From assembly GCF_030656255.1 (NCBI RefSeq), contig NZ_JAUSOE010000097.1:1-59481 (forward strand): a DNA stretch of 59,481 bases, in the 5' to 3' direction. The position numbers and the translations under genes were made by a program. Of the stretch, positions 1 to 7,318 are shown one piece after another. Each line of letters starts with the position of its first letter. The first letter of the stretch is position 1. The notes beneath the pieces are model-generated. The model made no database searches, had not been told where the DNA came from, and saw only the letters and a program-made list of their open reading frames with translations. Origin of the DNA: Brevundimonas sp. (GTDB lineage Bacteria; Pseudomonadota; Alphaproteobacteria; Caulobacterales; Caulobacteraceae).

Positions 1-97
1 GGGGTTAGGCGATAAGACCGCCACCGCTCGGCGCCCCGAGCTTGCAGGCCAACCTTCCGCGCGGGGCGTCAAACCTTCGTCGAAACGGTACTTCTAA

Positions 98-122
98 ATC
101 AAAACTCCGGGCGAAGGCCCGG
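98..122 (-). terminator. Intrinsic terminator downstream of the mipZ-dnaJ-like operon
   Basis: A perfect 6-bp stem (107-112 pairs with 117-122, four-base loop) is followed on the minus strand by a T-rich tract (AGTTTTGATTT). It lies about 50 bp past the end of the minus-strand J-domain gene, where a terminator is expected. Bases 1-97 hold another short GC hairpin (26-41) but no gene I can support. Confidence 0.6.
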
Positions 123-170
123 CGCCCCGCCCAGCCCTCCATAAACTTCGCAGCGAAAGCGCGAGGACGA

Positions 171-599
171 TCAGTCGCGTCCGGTCTTTCTCAACAGCCT
201 GTCCCGCGCCGCATTGACCCGCGTCGCCAGGCCCTCGGTTCCGCCCTGGTCAGGGTGGGCGCGGCCCATGGCCTTTTTCCAGGCCGCGCGGATTTCGGCC
301 TCGGTCGCGCCGGGACGCACGCCCAGAACGGCGCGGGCGTCGGCTTCGCTGATCGGCTCGGATCGGACCACGGGCCGGATGCGCGACGACCAGGCCAGAT
401 ACAGCCCCGCCGCCGCCAGCACGGCCGCCCACAGCCAGGCGCCGCGAAACGCCGCCAGCGCGCCCCCGGCCAGCAGCACCGATCCCAGCAGGGTCGCGGT
501 CACGCGCCAATGGGCCCGGCCGCGCCGCTCGGTTTGGCGGCCCAGCCGCACCAAGGCCCAGACGGCGATCGCCGCCAGGGCCGCCCAGATCAGGCCCAT
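171..599 (-). CDS. DnaJ-like J-domain membrane protein
   Basis: A 142-residue protein with hydrophobic segments at about residues 3-20 and 33-68, then a C-terminal J domain (about 80-138) that includes the HPD tripeptide (AHPDQGG). This resembles membrane-anchored, DjlA-like or Pam18-like J proteins. Such domains stimulate the ATPase of an Hsp70 partner (DnaK); the client here is unknown. The gene follows mipZ on the same strand after 16 bp, so the two are probably co-transcribed. The J domain seems secure; the biological role is not inferable from sequence. Confidence 0.85.
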   Translation of the reverse strand: MGLIWAALAAIAVWALVRLGRQTERRGRAHWRVTATLLGSVLLAGGALAAFRGAWLWAAVLAAAGLYLAWSSRIRPVVRSEPISEADARAVLGVRPGATEAEIRAAWKKAMGRAHPDQGGTEGLATRVNAARDRLLRKTGRD

Positions 600-615
600 A
601 CGCTCAGATCGCCTT

Positions 616-1452
616 TCAGGCGGCCACGTCCAGAGGGGCCAGGGCCTGTTCCAGACCCATGGCCTTCATCAGGTTGCGCAATTCCTGGCGCGCCGCGACA
701 TGGGCCAGGGACACGGCCACCGGCCGGATGTCGTTCGACAGGTCGGCGACCGTCAGACCGAACGGGAAGAGTTCGCGATAGATGACCCGGTCGCGCAGGC
801 CCGGTCCGACGCGGAAACCGACCCGTTTGGCCAGTTTGTTCATCCGCTCTTCCAGGCGTTTGCGGTTGCGCGCCTCGGCCACGGCCAGGCGGTTGGTCAC
901 GACCAGCCAGTCGATGGTCGCATTCCGGCCCTGGCTGATCGCCCGGACCTTGCGCGCCTCCCAGACGCTCTCGGAATAGATCGAGGGTTTCAGCAGGTCC
1001 AGCGTCACCGGATCCACTTCGCCCAGCAGGTCGAAATCGACGAAACTGTCGTTCATCGGCGTGACGATCTGGTCGGCCCGCGCGTGCGCCGCGTTGGACA
1101 CGGCGGTGTCGCCGCCGGGGGTGTCGATCAGGATGGCGTCCACGCCGGCCGCCACGGCCTCGTCGAAGGCGCGTTCGAAGGCGGCGATCTGCTCGCCCAC
1201 CCCGCCCTTGGCCAGGGCCTTGCCGTCGCCCATGTCGGGCATGAAGGGCTGCGGCAGGCTCTGATTGTTCGCCGCCAGCCAGGCCAGACGATTGGTGAAG
1301 AACCGCTGCATCGACCGCTGGCGCAGGTCCAGGTCGATGATCGCGACGGTGCGCCCCGCATGCAGCAGGCCGGTGACGATATGGATCGCCAGGGTGGACT
1401 TGCCGGCCCCGCCCTTCTCGTTGCCGAGGACGATCACGTGAGGCTGCGTCAT
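616..1452 (-). CDS. mipZ: MipZ, ParA-family division-site positioning ATPase
   Basis: A 278-residue P-loop ATPase with a deviant Walker A (KGGAGKST) near the N terminus, a DLDLRQ Walker A' segment and a DTPGGD Walker B region, as in the ParA/MinD superfamily. The conserved N-terminal stretch and the long insert after it match MipZ of Caulobacter. In that genus MipZ binds ParB at the chromosome pole and forms a gradient that inhibits FtsZ polymerisation, restricting the division plane to mid-cell. I chose the ATG at 1452 because it begins directly before the P-loop; an upstream in-frame ATG would add 27 Arg-rich residues with no family support. A GAGGG purine run lies about 10 bp upstream. It is probably an operon with the J-domain gene downstream. 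Confidence 0.92.
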   Translation of the reverse strand: MTQPHVIVLGNEKGGAGKSTLAIHIVTGLLHAGRTVAIIDLDLRQRSMQRFFTNRLAWLAANNQSLPQPFMPDMGDGKALAKGGVGEQIAAFERAFDEAVAAGVDAILIDTPGGDTAVSNAAHARADQIVTPMNDSFVDFDLLGEVDPVTLDLLKPSIYSESVWEARKVRAISQGRNATIDWLVVTNRLAVAEARNRKRLEERMNKLAKRVGFRVGPGLRDRVIYRELFPFGLTVADLSNDIRPVAVSLAHVAARQELRNLMKAMGLEQALAPLDVAA

Positions 1453-1480
1453 GGAGGAAACCCTCTGTGGCGACCGACGC

Positions 1481-1517
1481 GACTCAACACTGCGCGGCCT
1501 TCGGACGAGGCAGAGTC
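1481..1517. promoter_or_regulatory. Pair of GANTC (CcrM-type) sites in the mipZ upstream region
   Basis: GACTC at 1481-1485 and GAGTC at 1513-1517 lie 29 and 61 bp upstream of the mipZ start. GANTC is the target of the cell-cycle methyltransferase CcrM in Caulobacterales, and in Caulobacter the mipZ promoter is a known GcrA/CcrM-dependent promoter. A TTGACG that could be a -35 element lies farther upstream on the minus strand. The sites are seen directly; their role here is inferred by analogy. Confidence 0.5.
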
Positions 1518-1579
1518 GGCGCACCGGCCGCAAACGTCAACGAGGCGTTAACGCGTAACTGTGGACTTCAGCCCGAAGT

Positions 1580-2293
1580 TCAGCCGGCGCGGCGGCACCA
1601 GGGGTCGGCCACCTGGGCGGCGGCGCACAGGGCGGACGCGGCCTCGACCGGAATCGGCCCGACCTTCAGCCGCGTCAGGCTTCGGCCGTTGACCTCGACG
1701 CCCTCGAACACCGGCGACAGGTTGGACAGGCTGGCGCGGGTCTTCAGCTGCGTCCAGGCGGCCTGCGCCCCGGCTCGGCTGGAATAGGCGCCCAGCTGAA
1801 CCATGCGGCCTTCGACGGGCGGCGCCGTGTCAGCGACAGCGTGGCGCAACATCGGGGCTTCGGTGCGCGCGACGGCCTGTTCGACCATGGCCTTGGCCAC
1901 GACCGGCGCAGCGGCGCGCAGGGCGGGCTCGACCGCCGGCTCGGCCATCCGCGCCACGGCGCCGCGCAGGCCGTCGTCGCTCTTGTCTTCGGCAAACGCC
2001 AGGGAGCCGCCCCGGCTCAGAACGTCCCGCGCATCCCACATCTCATGCGGGGTCAGCACGGCCACATGGGCGGGCGAAAATTTGGCGGGGCGCAAACCCT
2101 GGGCCTGGGCCGACGGACGCGGCCCCTCATCGGCACGGACAGCCTGGGGGTCCAATGGGATATCAATGGCGGCGACACGCTCAGCCATCGCCTGGAAACC
2201 CTGACGGTCGCCCTCGACCGCCCCACAGCCTGTCAGGACGAAGGTGAGCGCGATCAGAACTGGACGGGTCGCTGGTGCTGGCGTCATAAGCAC
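1580..2293 (-). CDS. SPOR-domain lipoprotein
   Basis: A 237-residue protein with a lipoprotein signal (hydrophobic run ending LTGC, Cys about residue 23), a low-complexity Ala-rich middle, and a C-terminal SPOR-like domain (about residues 160-233: MVQLGAYSSRAGAQAAW, then RLKVGP). SPOR domains bind denuded glycan strands at the division septum. Its position just upstream of mipZ on the same strand, with a 127-bp gap, suggests a cell-envelope or division role, but that is inference. An alternative start lies two codons downstream. It is divergent from panC. Confidence 0.8.
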   Translation of the reverse strand: MLMTPAPATRPVLIALTFVLTGCGAVEGDRQGFQAMAERVAAIDIPLDPQAVRADEGPRPSAQAQGLRPAKFSPAHVAVLTPHEMWDARDVLSRGGSLAFAEDKSDDGLRGAVARMAEPAVEPALRAAAPVVAKAMVEQAVARTEAPMLRHAVADTAPPVEGRMVQLGAYSSRAGAQAAWTQLKTRASLSNLSPVFEGVEVNGRSLTRLKVGPIPVEAASALCAAAQVADPWCRRAG

Positions 2294-2362
2294 CTCCCTA
2301 GCCGCCAGGGCTTGAGTTCTGGTGCATCAACACGCTTAAGCCGAAAGGTTAACCGCTTCACC

Positions 2363-3223
2363 ATGACCGAGCCTGCGTCCCTCCCCGTCGTCCGCACCGT
2401 GGCGGATCTGCGCGCCGTGGTGCGCGACTGGAAAAGACAAGGCCTGACCGTCGGCATGGTTCCGACCATGGGCGCCCTGCACGAAGGCCATCTGACCCTG
2501 GTGCGCGAGGCCGGCCGCCGCGCCGACCGCGTCGTGGCCTCCAACTTCGTCAATCCGACCCAGTTCGCCGCCCACGAGGATCTGGGCCGCTATCCCCGCC
2601 GTCAGGAGGAAGACGCCCGGCTGCTGGCCGGCGCCGGCTGCCACCTGATGTTCGCCCCGTCCGCCGAGGACATGTACCCGGAAGGCTTCGCCACCAGCCT
2701 GGTCATGACCGGCCCGGCCCTGGGGCTAGAAGGCGACTTCCGGCCCCAGATGTTCGGCGGGGTCGCCCTGGTCGTGACCAAGCTGTTCAACCAGGCCCAG
2801 CCCGATCTCGCGGTGTTCGGCGAGAAGGACTATCAGCAGCTGCTGGTGATCCGCCGCTTCGTCCGCGACCTGGACCTGCCGGTCGAGATCATCGGCGCTC
2901 CGACCCAGCGCGATGAGACCGGCCTGGCCCTGTCTTCACGCAACGATTATCTGTCCGAAGCCGAATTGGCCGTCGCCCGCCGCTTGAACGTGGTCCTGAC
3001 CGAGGCCGCCGCCGGCGCCAGCGCGGGCCGCCCCCTGCCCGGCGTCGAACGGGAAGCCTATTCGGCGATCCTCAAGGCGGGTTTCGAACGGATCGACTAT
3101 GTCGCCGTTCGCCATGCCGAGGATCTGTCGCCGTTCCGCGACGGCGTCGTCGACGCCCCGGCCCGCATCCTGGCCGCCGCCTGGCTGGGCAAGACCCGGC
3201 TGATCGACAACCGGGCCGTCTGA
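2363..3223 (+). CDS. panC: Pantothenate synthetase
   Basis: PanC condenses pantoate with beta-alanine, using ATP, to form pantothenate, the precursor of coenzyme A. The 286-residue product has the class I nucleotidyltransferase-type motif PTMGALHEGHLTLV near residue 30, NPTQF, the FGEKDYQQL segment and a later ALSSRN motif, all typical of the family. Length is normal. The reading frame stays open far upstream, but family similarity begins at the ATG at 2363. It is divergent from the SPOR lipoprotein with a 69-bp gap. panB is not in the window. Confidence 0.96.
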   Translation: MTEPASLPVVRTVADLRAVVRDWKRQGLTVGMVPTMGALHEGHLTLVREAGRRADRVVASNFVNPTQFAAHEDLGRYPRRQEEDARLLAGAGCHLMFAPSAEDMYPEGFATSLVMTGPALGLEGDFRPQMFGGVALVVTKLFNQAQPDLAVFGEKDYQQLLVIRRFVRDLDLPVEIIGAPTQRDETGLALSSRNDYLSEAELAVARRLNVVLTEAAAGASAGRPLPGVEREAYSAILKAGFERIDYVAVRHAEDLSPFRDGVVDAPARILAAAWLGKTRLIDNRAV

Positions 3224-3232
3224 GTTCGAAGC

Positions 3233-3262
3233 AAAAAAAGAACCCGACGCGAGCGCCGGGTT
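3233..3262 (-). terminator. Intrinsic terminator of the minus-strand lipoprotein gene
   Basis: Inverted repeat AACCCG (3241-3246) / CGGGTT (3257-3262) with extra GC pairs inside. On the minus strand it is followed by a seven-T run (3233-3239), the classic rho-independent form. It lies between panC and the lipoprotein gene, which end towards each other. A second short hairpin, GTCCC-AAAAA-GGGAC, sits at 3285-3299. Confidence 0.75.
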
Positions 3263-3347
3263 GAAAAAGGTTCGGTGATGGTGCGTCCCAAAAAGGGACA
3301 GGTCCTTCATTCGATGCTTCGGTTAACAACGTCCTAAGAACGACGCT

Positions 3348-4091
3348 CTAGGAACCGCGATCCGGAAGCCAGACCGTCTGGCGGCCGCTGGGTCCCGTCG
3401 GCCAGGTCAGTCGCCAGCCTGCGCCGGCCCGCGCCGGGGTGAAGTCCGACTGGGCGCCCAATCCGGGAAAGGCGAACCGCGTCCCGCCGACGTCGATCGT
3501 GGCGGGACCGCCGCCCGGCGCTGTGGCCCGCCAGCGCCCGCCGGGTCCGCTCATGACATCCGCGCGTTCCCCGTCGATTAGAACGACAGGGCGCGCGCCG
3601 TTTGATCGACCGGACACGATAACCGCCGATCCGTCGGAATCGACCGCATCCAGCGCGCCTTGACCATCCAGCCGCACCGTCGGCTCGCCGGCCGCGACCA
3701 GCACGATCGGGCCGGCCCCGCCCCTGATGAGCACCAAAGTCTCGGGAGACGGCGCAGCGTCCTCTCCGACCTGAACCTCGGGCGTCAGCCGGATGTCGCC
3801 GGGTGCGGCCGGAACGCGCAGCTCGAATCGTCCCGTGGCGTCGGCGCCGACCGCCACCGCCGCCCCGTCGGCGCCGCGCAGCACCACGCGGGCGTCCGGC
3901 CCGGCCCGGCCCTGAACCAGGATCGTGGCGCCGTCGCGCCTGGCGGTCTGAACATGCGGAGGCTGCACCCAGGGCGAGGCCGCCTGGGCGTCCGCCGGAC
4001 GCGCCGCGCCCTCGCCGTCTCGCGAACAGGCCGACAGGACCGTGACCATAGTCACGGATACGGCGGCCATGACGATGATCCGACGTTTCAT
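3348..4091 (-). CDS. Unknown secreted lipoprotein
   Basis: A 247-residue protein beginning MKRRIIVMAAVS with a lipobox LSAC, so probably an outer- or inner-membrane lipoprotein. The rest contains repeated short beta-rich stretches (ILVQGRAGPDARVVL, RFELRVPAAPGDI) resembling the carboxypeptidase-regulatory or Ig-like folds that carry modifiers, but no catalytic motif is visible. I took the ATG at 4091 rather than 4124 because the signal peptide begins there. Not recognised beyond this. Confidence 0.7.
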   Translation of the reverse strand: MKRRIIVMAAVSVTMVTVLSACSRDGEGAARPADAQAASPWVQPPHVQTARRDGATILVQGRAGPDARVVLRGADGAAVAVGADATGRFELRVPAAPGDIRLTPEVQVGEDAAPSPETLVLIRGGAGPIVLVAAGEPTVRLDGQGALDAVDSDGSAVIVSGRSNGARPVVLIDGERADVMSGPGGRWRATAPGGGPATIDVGGTRFAFPGLGAQSDFTPARAGAGWRLTWPTGPSGRQTVWLPDRGS

Positions 4092-4202
4092 CCTGCGTCC
4101 CGACGATATAAGGCTTGCGGCCAAGCGACCGGGGAATCTGTTACCCCGACCGCCGCCGGTTTGGCCATGGGCCGACCCCGCATTCGTTCAGTTCGAGGCT
4201 CC

Positions 4203-4808
4203 ATGTCCCTGCCCCCCGTTTCGATCCAGCCTTTCGACGGCCCATCCGTCTGCCTGTTCTGCGGCTCTTCCGACCGCGCCGATCCCGCCTATACCGAGGC
4301 CGCCCGCGCCTTCGGCAAGGCCACCGCCGAGGCGGGCTGGCGCTTGGTCTACGGTGGCGGCGGCGTGGGCCTGATGGGCGCCTCGGCGCGCGGGGCCCAT
4401 GACGCCGGCGGCCGCGTCGTCGGCATCATGCCGGCCTTCCTGCGCAGCCGCGAACGCCTGTTCGACGAGGTCGAGACCGTCGTCGTGACCTCGATGCACG
4501 AGCGCAAACAGCTCATGTATGACGAATCCGACGCCTTCGTCGTCGCCCCCGGCGGCATCGGCACCCTGGAGGAAGTGGTCGAACTGCTGTCGTGGAAGCG
4601 GCTGGACCTGCATCAGAAGCCGGTCGTCTTCCTGAACCTGAACGGCTTCTGGGAAGGCTTCTTCGCCCTGATGCGTCACAGCGTCGAAGAGGGCATGACC
4701 CCCGCCTCCTTCCTTGACGCCTGGACCGTGGCGGACTCGGTGGAAGAGGCCATGGTGCTGATTCAGGGCGACGCCGATGCAACCCTGCAGAAATATGATC
4801 GCCGATAG
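4203..4808 (+). CDS. LOG-family (TIGR00730) nucleotide 5'-monophosphate phosphoribohydrolase
   Basis: A 201-residue Rossmann-fold protein with the hallmark PGGIGTLEE motif (about residues 115-123), the VCLFCGSS start strand and GGGGVGLMG. LOG enzymes release free cytokinin-type base, or more generally the base, from a nucleoside 5'-monophosphate. The bacterial substrate is often unknown. The open frame extends upstream, but homology starts at the ATG at 4203. It was historically annotated as 'lysine decarboxylase', which the motif does not support. Confidence 0.9.
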   Translation: MSLPPVSIQPFDGPSVCLFCGSSDRADPAYTEAARAFGKATAEAGWRLVYGGGGVGLMGASARGAHDAGGRVVGIMPAFLRSRERLFDEVETVVVTSMHERKQLMYDESDAFVVAPGGIGTLEEVVELLSWKRLDLHQKPVVFLNLNGFWEGFFALMRHSVEEGMTPASFLDAWTVADSVEEAMVLIQGDADATLQKYDRR

Positions 4809-4841
4809 GTGATCGCCGCTAACAAATAATCGCGGATCGCC

Positions 4842-4864
4842 TTGACAGTTTTTATCGAAAACTG
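4842..4864 (+). promoter_or_regulatory. Candidate promoter overlapped by a palindromic operator-like sequence
   Basis: TTGACA (4842-4847), a perfect -35 hexamer, overlaps a perfect inverted repeat CAGTTTT-TATCG-AAAACTG (4846-4864). The AT-rich palindrome is striking in this GC-rich DNA. It lies 50-70 bp upstream of the small secreted protein gene. The -10 element is not convincing (about 4865-4870). The arrangement suggests a repressible promoter; no regulator is identified. Confidence 0.4.
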
Positions 4865-4913
4865 ACATTGGCGCGACGGCACGACGCCGTTCGTCAAATC
4901 CGGAGACTTCATC

Positions 4914-5207
4914 ATGCGCGTCCTGCTTGTCGCCGCCGCACTCTTCGTCGCCGCTCCTGCGATCGCCGACACCCCCGCCGCCACCCGTCTGACCCTGGCC
5001 GATGCGGCCAAGGCCCCGGCTCGCGCCACCATCATCGACGGCGCCCGCTGGTCCTGCGAAGGCGCGACCTGCACCGCCGCGGGCGGCACGGAACAGCCGG
5101 CCACGCGCGCTTGCCGCCGCGTGGTGCAGAAGTTCGGCCCCGTGACCGCCTTCGCCTACAAGGGAACCGAACTGAGCGCCGAAGAACTGGCGGTCTGCAA
5201 CGCCTGA
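4914..5207 (+). CDS. Small periplasmic protein (resembles the CC_3452 family)
   Basis: A 97-residue protein with a clear Sec signal peptide (cleavage near AIA-DTP, about residue 19). The mature part has four Cys (WSCEGATC, RACRR, VCNA), suggesting two disulfides. The central segment and C-terminal SAEELAVCNA resemble a small uncharacterised Caulobacterales family that I recall as CC_3452. A GGAG ribosome-binding site lies about 10 bp upstream. Function unknown. Its gene ends just before gltX, which faces it. Confidence 0.75.
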   Translation: MRVLLVAAALFVAAPAIADTPAATRLTLADAAKAPARATIIDGARWSCEGATCTAAGGTEQPATRACRRVVQKFGPVTAFAYKGTELSAEELAVCNA

Positions 5208-5214
5208 TCCAGGC

Positions 5215-5236
5215 CGAGGCGGCTTAGGCCGCCTCG
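5215..5236. terminator. Hairpin at the convergent ends of the small secreted gene and gltX
   Basis: A nine-base-pair perfect stem (5215-5223 / 5228-5236) with loop TTAG; the loop contains the gltX stop codon. Only a weak CCTTTC tract follows on the plus strand, so termination efficiency is uncertain. Confidence 0.4.
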
Positions 5237-6558
5237 CCTTTCAGACGCCGCTGGATGGTTTCGCGACCGATCAGCGGCGCCATGGCCGCCATGTCCGGCC
5301 CGTGCGCCTGTCCGGTCAACGCCAGACGCAGCGGCATGAACAGCGCCTTGCCTTTGGCCCCCGTCTCCGCCTTGACGGCGTTGGTCCAGGCGGACCAGGC
5401 GGTCTCGTCGATCACTTCAGGCAGCAGGGCTGCGGCGGCGTCGATGAAGGCGGCGTCCTCGATCACCGGCTGGATCGGGCCGCGTACGACCTTCGCCATT
5501 TCAACGACATCGGCGAACTTGTTCAGGTTGCCGCGCACGACCGTCCAGAAGACCTCGCCTAGGTCGGCGTCCAGCGCCTGCAGCCGCGGCTGGGCCGTCG
5601 CATAATCCATGACGTGCAGCGCCTGGGCGTTCAGCCGGTCTAGGTCCGCCGTGTCATAGCGCGCCGGTGAACGGCCCATCTTGGTGAAGGCGAAGCTGGC
5701 GCCCAGGGCCTGAACCGACTCGCCCACTTCCAGCGGATCCGAGGTGCCGATCCGGCCCAGATGGCTGGTGATGGCGATGGGTTCATAGCCCTGGTCGCGC
5801 ATGTCACTGATCGACAGCGAACCCAGACGTTTCGACAGGGCGGCGCCGTCGGCGCCGACCAGCAGCGGCATATGGGCGAAGCCCGGAACGGTCGCGCCCA
5901 GCGCCTCAAAGATTTCGATCTGCGCGCCGGTGTTGGTGACGTGGTCCTCGCCGCGGATGATGTGGCTGATGGCCATATCGATGTCGTCGACCACGGACGG
6001 CAGAGTGTAGAGGAACAACCCGTCCTCACGGATCAGGACGGGGTCGGACATGGAGGCCGTGTCGACCTCGGCATGGCCGCGCGCCAGATCTTCCCAGGCG
6101 ACGCGCTTGCCTTCCAGCTTGAAGCGCCAGTGCGGACGGCGCCCCTCGGCCTCGTAAGCGGCCTTCTGGTCTTCGGTCAGTTCCAGCGCGGCGCGGTCGT
6201 AGATCGGCGGCAGGCCCCGCGACAGCTGCACCTTGCGACGGCGGTCCAGTTCGTCGGCGGTCTCATAGGCGGGATACAGCCGGCCCGACGACTTCAGCTT
6301 GGCGGCGGCCTCTTCATAGCGGTCAAACCGCTTGGACTGGTTGTAGCGCTCGTCCCAGGTCAGACCCAGCCAGGCCAGGTCGTCCTCGATCCCCTGTTCG
6401 AACTCGGGCGTGGAACGCGCCAGATCGGTGTCGTCGATCCGCAGCACGAACGAACCGCCCTGCCCCTTGGCGAACAGCCAGTTCACCAGGGCGGTGCGGA
6501 CATTGCCGACGTGCAGCTTACCCGTGGGGGACGGGGCGAAACGGACCTTGACGGACAT
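5224..6558 (-). CDS. gltX: Glutamyl-tRNA synthetase, second type (GluRS2-like)
   Basis: A 444-residue class I synthetase that charges tRNA with glutamate. The N terminus has PSPTGKLHVGNVRTAL, where HVGN replaces the usual HIGG-like signature. The KMSKS-type loop reads ALSKRLGSLS instead of the common KLSKRHGA. RGEDHVTNT is also present. Alphaproteobacteria often carry two GluRS copies and make Gln-tRNA by the indirect GatCAB route; in other bacteria with two GluRS, one copy is biased to tRNA-Gln. Whether that applies here is inference. The start ATG is followed directly by the catalytic fold. Confidence 0.93.
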   Translation of the reverse strand: MSVKVRFAPSPTGKLHVGNVRTALVNWLFAKGQGGSFVLRIDDTDLARSTPEFEQGIEDDLAWLGLTWDERYNQSKRFDRYEEAAAKLKSSGRLYPAYETADELDRRRKVQLSRGLPPIYDRAALELTEDQKAAYEAEGRRPHWRFKLEGKRVAWEDLARGHAEVDTASMSDPVLIREDGLFLYTLPSVVDDIDMAISHIIRGEDHVTNTGAQIEIFEALGATVPGFAHMPLLVGADGAALSKRLGSLSISDMRDQGYEPIAITSHLGRIGTSDPLEVGESVQALGASFAFTKMGRSPARYDTADLDRLNAQALHVMDYATAQPRLQALDADLGEVFWTVVRGNLNKFADVVEMAKVVRGPIQPVIEDAAFIDAAAALLPEVIDETAWSAWTNAVKAETGAKGKALFMPLRLALTGQAHGPDMAAMAPLIGRETIQRRLKGEAA

Positions 6559-6662
6559 AGGAGAGCGACCTTGAAAGCGAGGCGGCTAGGTCGCGCCGCA
6601 ACCCGGCGAAGTCAAGGCGCGGGTTGGATCGAAACATCCGTCATGATAGACTTATCGCCGTC

Positions 6663-6926
6663 ATGAACGCTCCAGTGCAGATCAGGAAGCCCGAAGTCGC
6701 CGAGCGACTTCGCACCCTCGCGCGACGCGAGGGTCGATCCATCACGGACCTGGTCGATGAAATGGCGCGCGAGCGGGAAGAGCGCACGGATAAGGCGCGA
6801 CAGGCGGAAATCGACCGAAAGATTGCGGCGGTGAACGAGATCGTGCGGGAGTTCAACGCCTTGCCGATATTAGGGCCGCTTCTGACCGACGACGACATCT
6901 ACGATGAAGATGGGCTTCCTAAGTGA
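6663..6926 (+). CDS. vapB: VapB-type antitoxin
   Basis: An 87-residue protein. Its N terminus (MNAPVQIRKPEVAERLRTLA) looks like a ribbon-helix-helix DNA-binding domain of the Rv0623/PSK family, and the charged C-terminal tail would wrap the toxin. I chose the ATG at 6663. An ATG at 6624 would add 13 unrelated residues. It overlaps the toxin gene by four bases (GTGA), the usual order of antitoxin before toxin. Confidence 0.85.
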   Translation: MNAPVQIRKPEVAERLRTLARREGRSITDLVDEMAREREERTDKARQAEIDRKIAAVNEIVREFNALPILGPLLTDDDIYDEDGLPK

Positions 6927-7318
6927 CCACGGCTGTCGATGCTTCCGCCATCGTCGCCATCCTTCTGGACGAACCTGAGAAGCAGGCATTCATCGAGCGT
7001 ATCCTCGCCGACAAATGCGAAATCTCCCCAGTCGGCTACTGGGAAGCTGCAGTTCGGGTCAGGCGCCTCCATGGCGAAGAAGGCATGAAACGGCTTGATC
7101 GCTTGATATTGGAACTGGACATTCGGATCGCTCCGGCTGTCGCAGAGACCGCGCAGCTAGCCACCGACGCGGAACACAGTTACGGCAAGCGCACTCCGGC
7201 CAGGCTGAACCTGGGCGATTGTTTCGCCTATGCCCTGGCGAAAGAACGCAACCTACCCCTGCTCTATAAGGGCGGCGACTTCATTCACACCGACATCGAA
7301 CCGGCGCTGAAGGCCTGA
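6923..7318 (+). CDS. vapC: VapC-type PIN-domain ribonuclease toxin
   Basis: A 131-residue PIN-domain protein with the four acidic positions of the active site visible: D6 (VDASA), E41 (YWEAAVR), D99 (NLGDCFAYALA) and D119 (KGGDF). VapC toxins cleave specific RNAs, often tRNA or rRNA, when freed from VapB. Translation starts at GTG 6923, overlapping the antitoxin stop. The active site appears intact, so the module could be functional. Confidence 0.9.
   Translation: MTTAVDASAIVAILLDEPEKQAFIERILADKCEISPVGYWEAAVRVRRLHGEEGMKRLDRLILELDIRIAPAVAETAQLATDAEHSYGKRTPARLNLGDCFAYALAKERNLPLLYKGGDFIHTDIEPALKA

Noticed and set aside
1541..1565. Palindrome GTTA-N5-TAAC upstream of mipZ
   Set aside because: Too short and not matched to a known regulator; the GANTC sites are better supported.
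2330..2357. Possible CtrA box (TTAA ... TTAA) between the SPOR gene and panC
   Set aside because: The two TTAA motifs are nine bases apart, not the seven of the CtrA consensus, so I do not claim a site.
4203..4808. Lysine decarboxylase assignment
   Set aside because: PGGIGTLEE identifies the LOG phosphoribohydrolase family; the lysine decarboxylase name is a historic misannotation of the family.
6559..6662. Possible tRNA or small RNA between gltX and vapB
   Set aside because: No cloverleaf, no T-loop sequence and no strong hairpin with U-run found.
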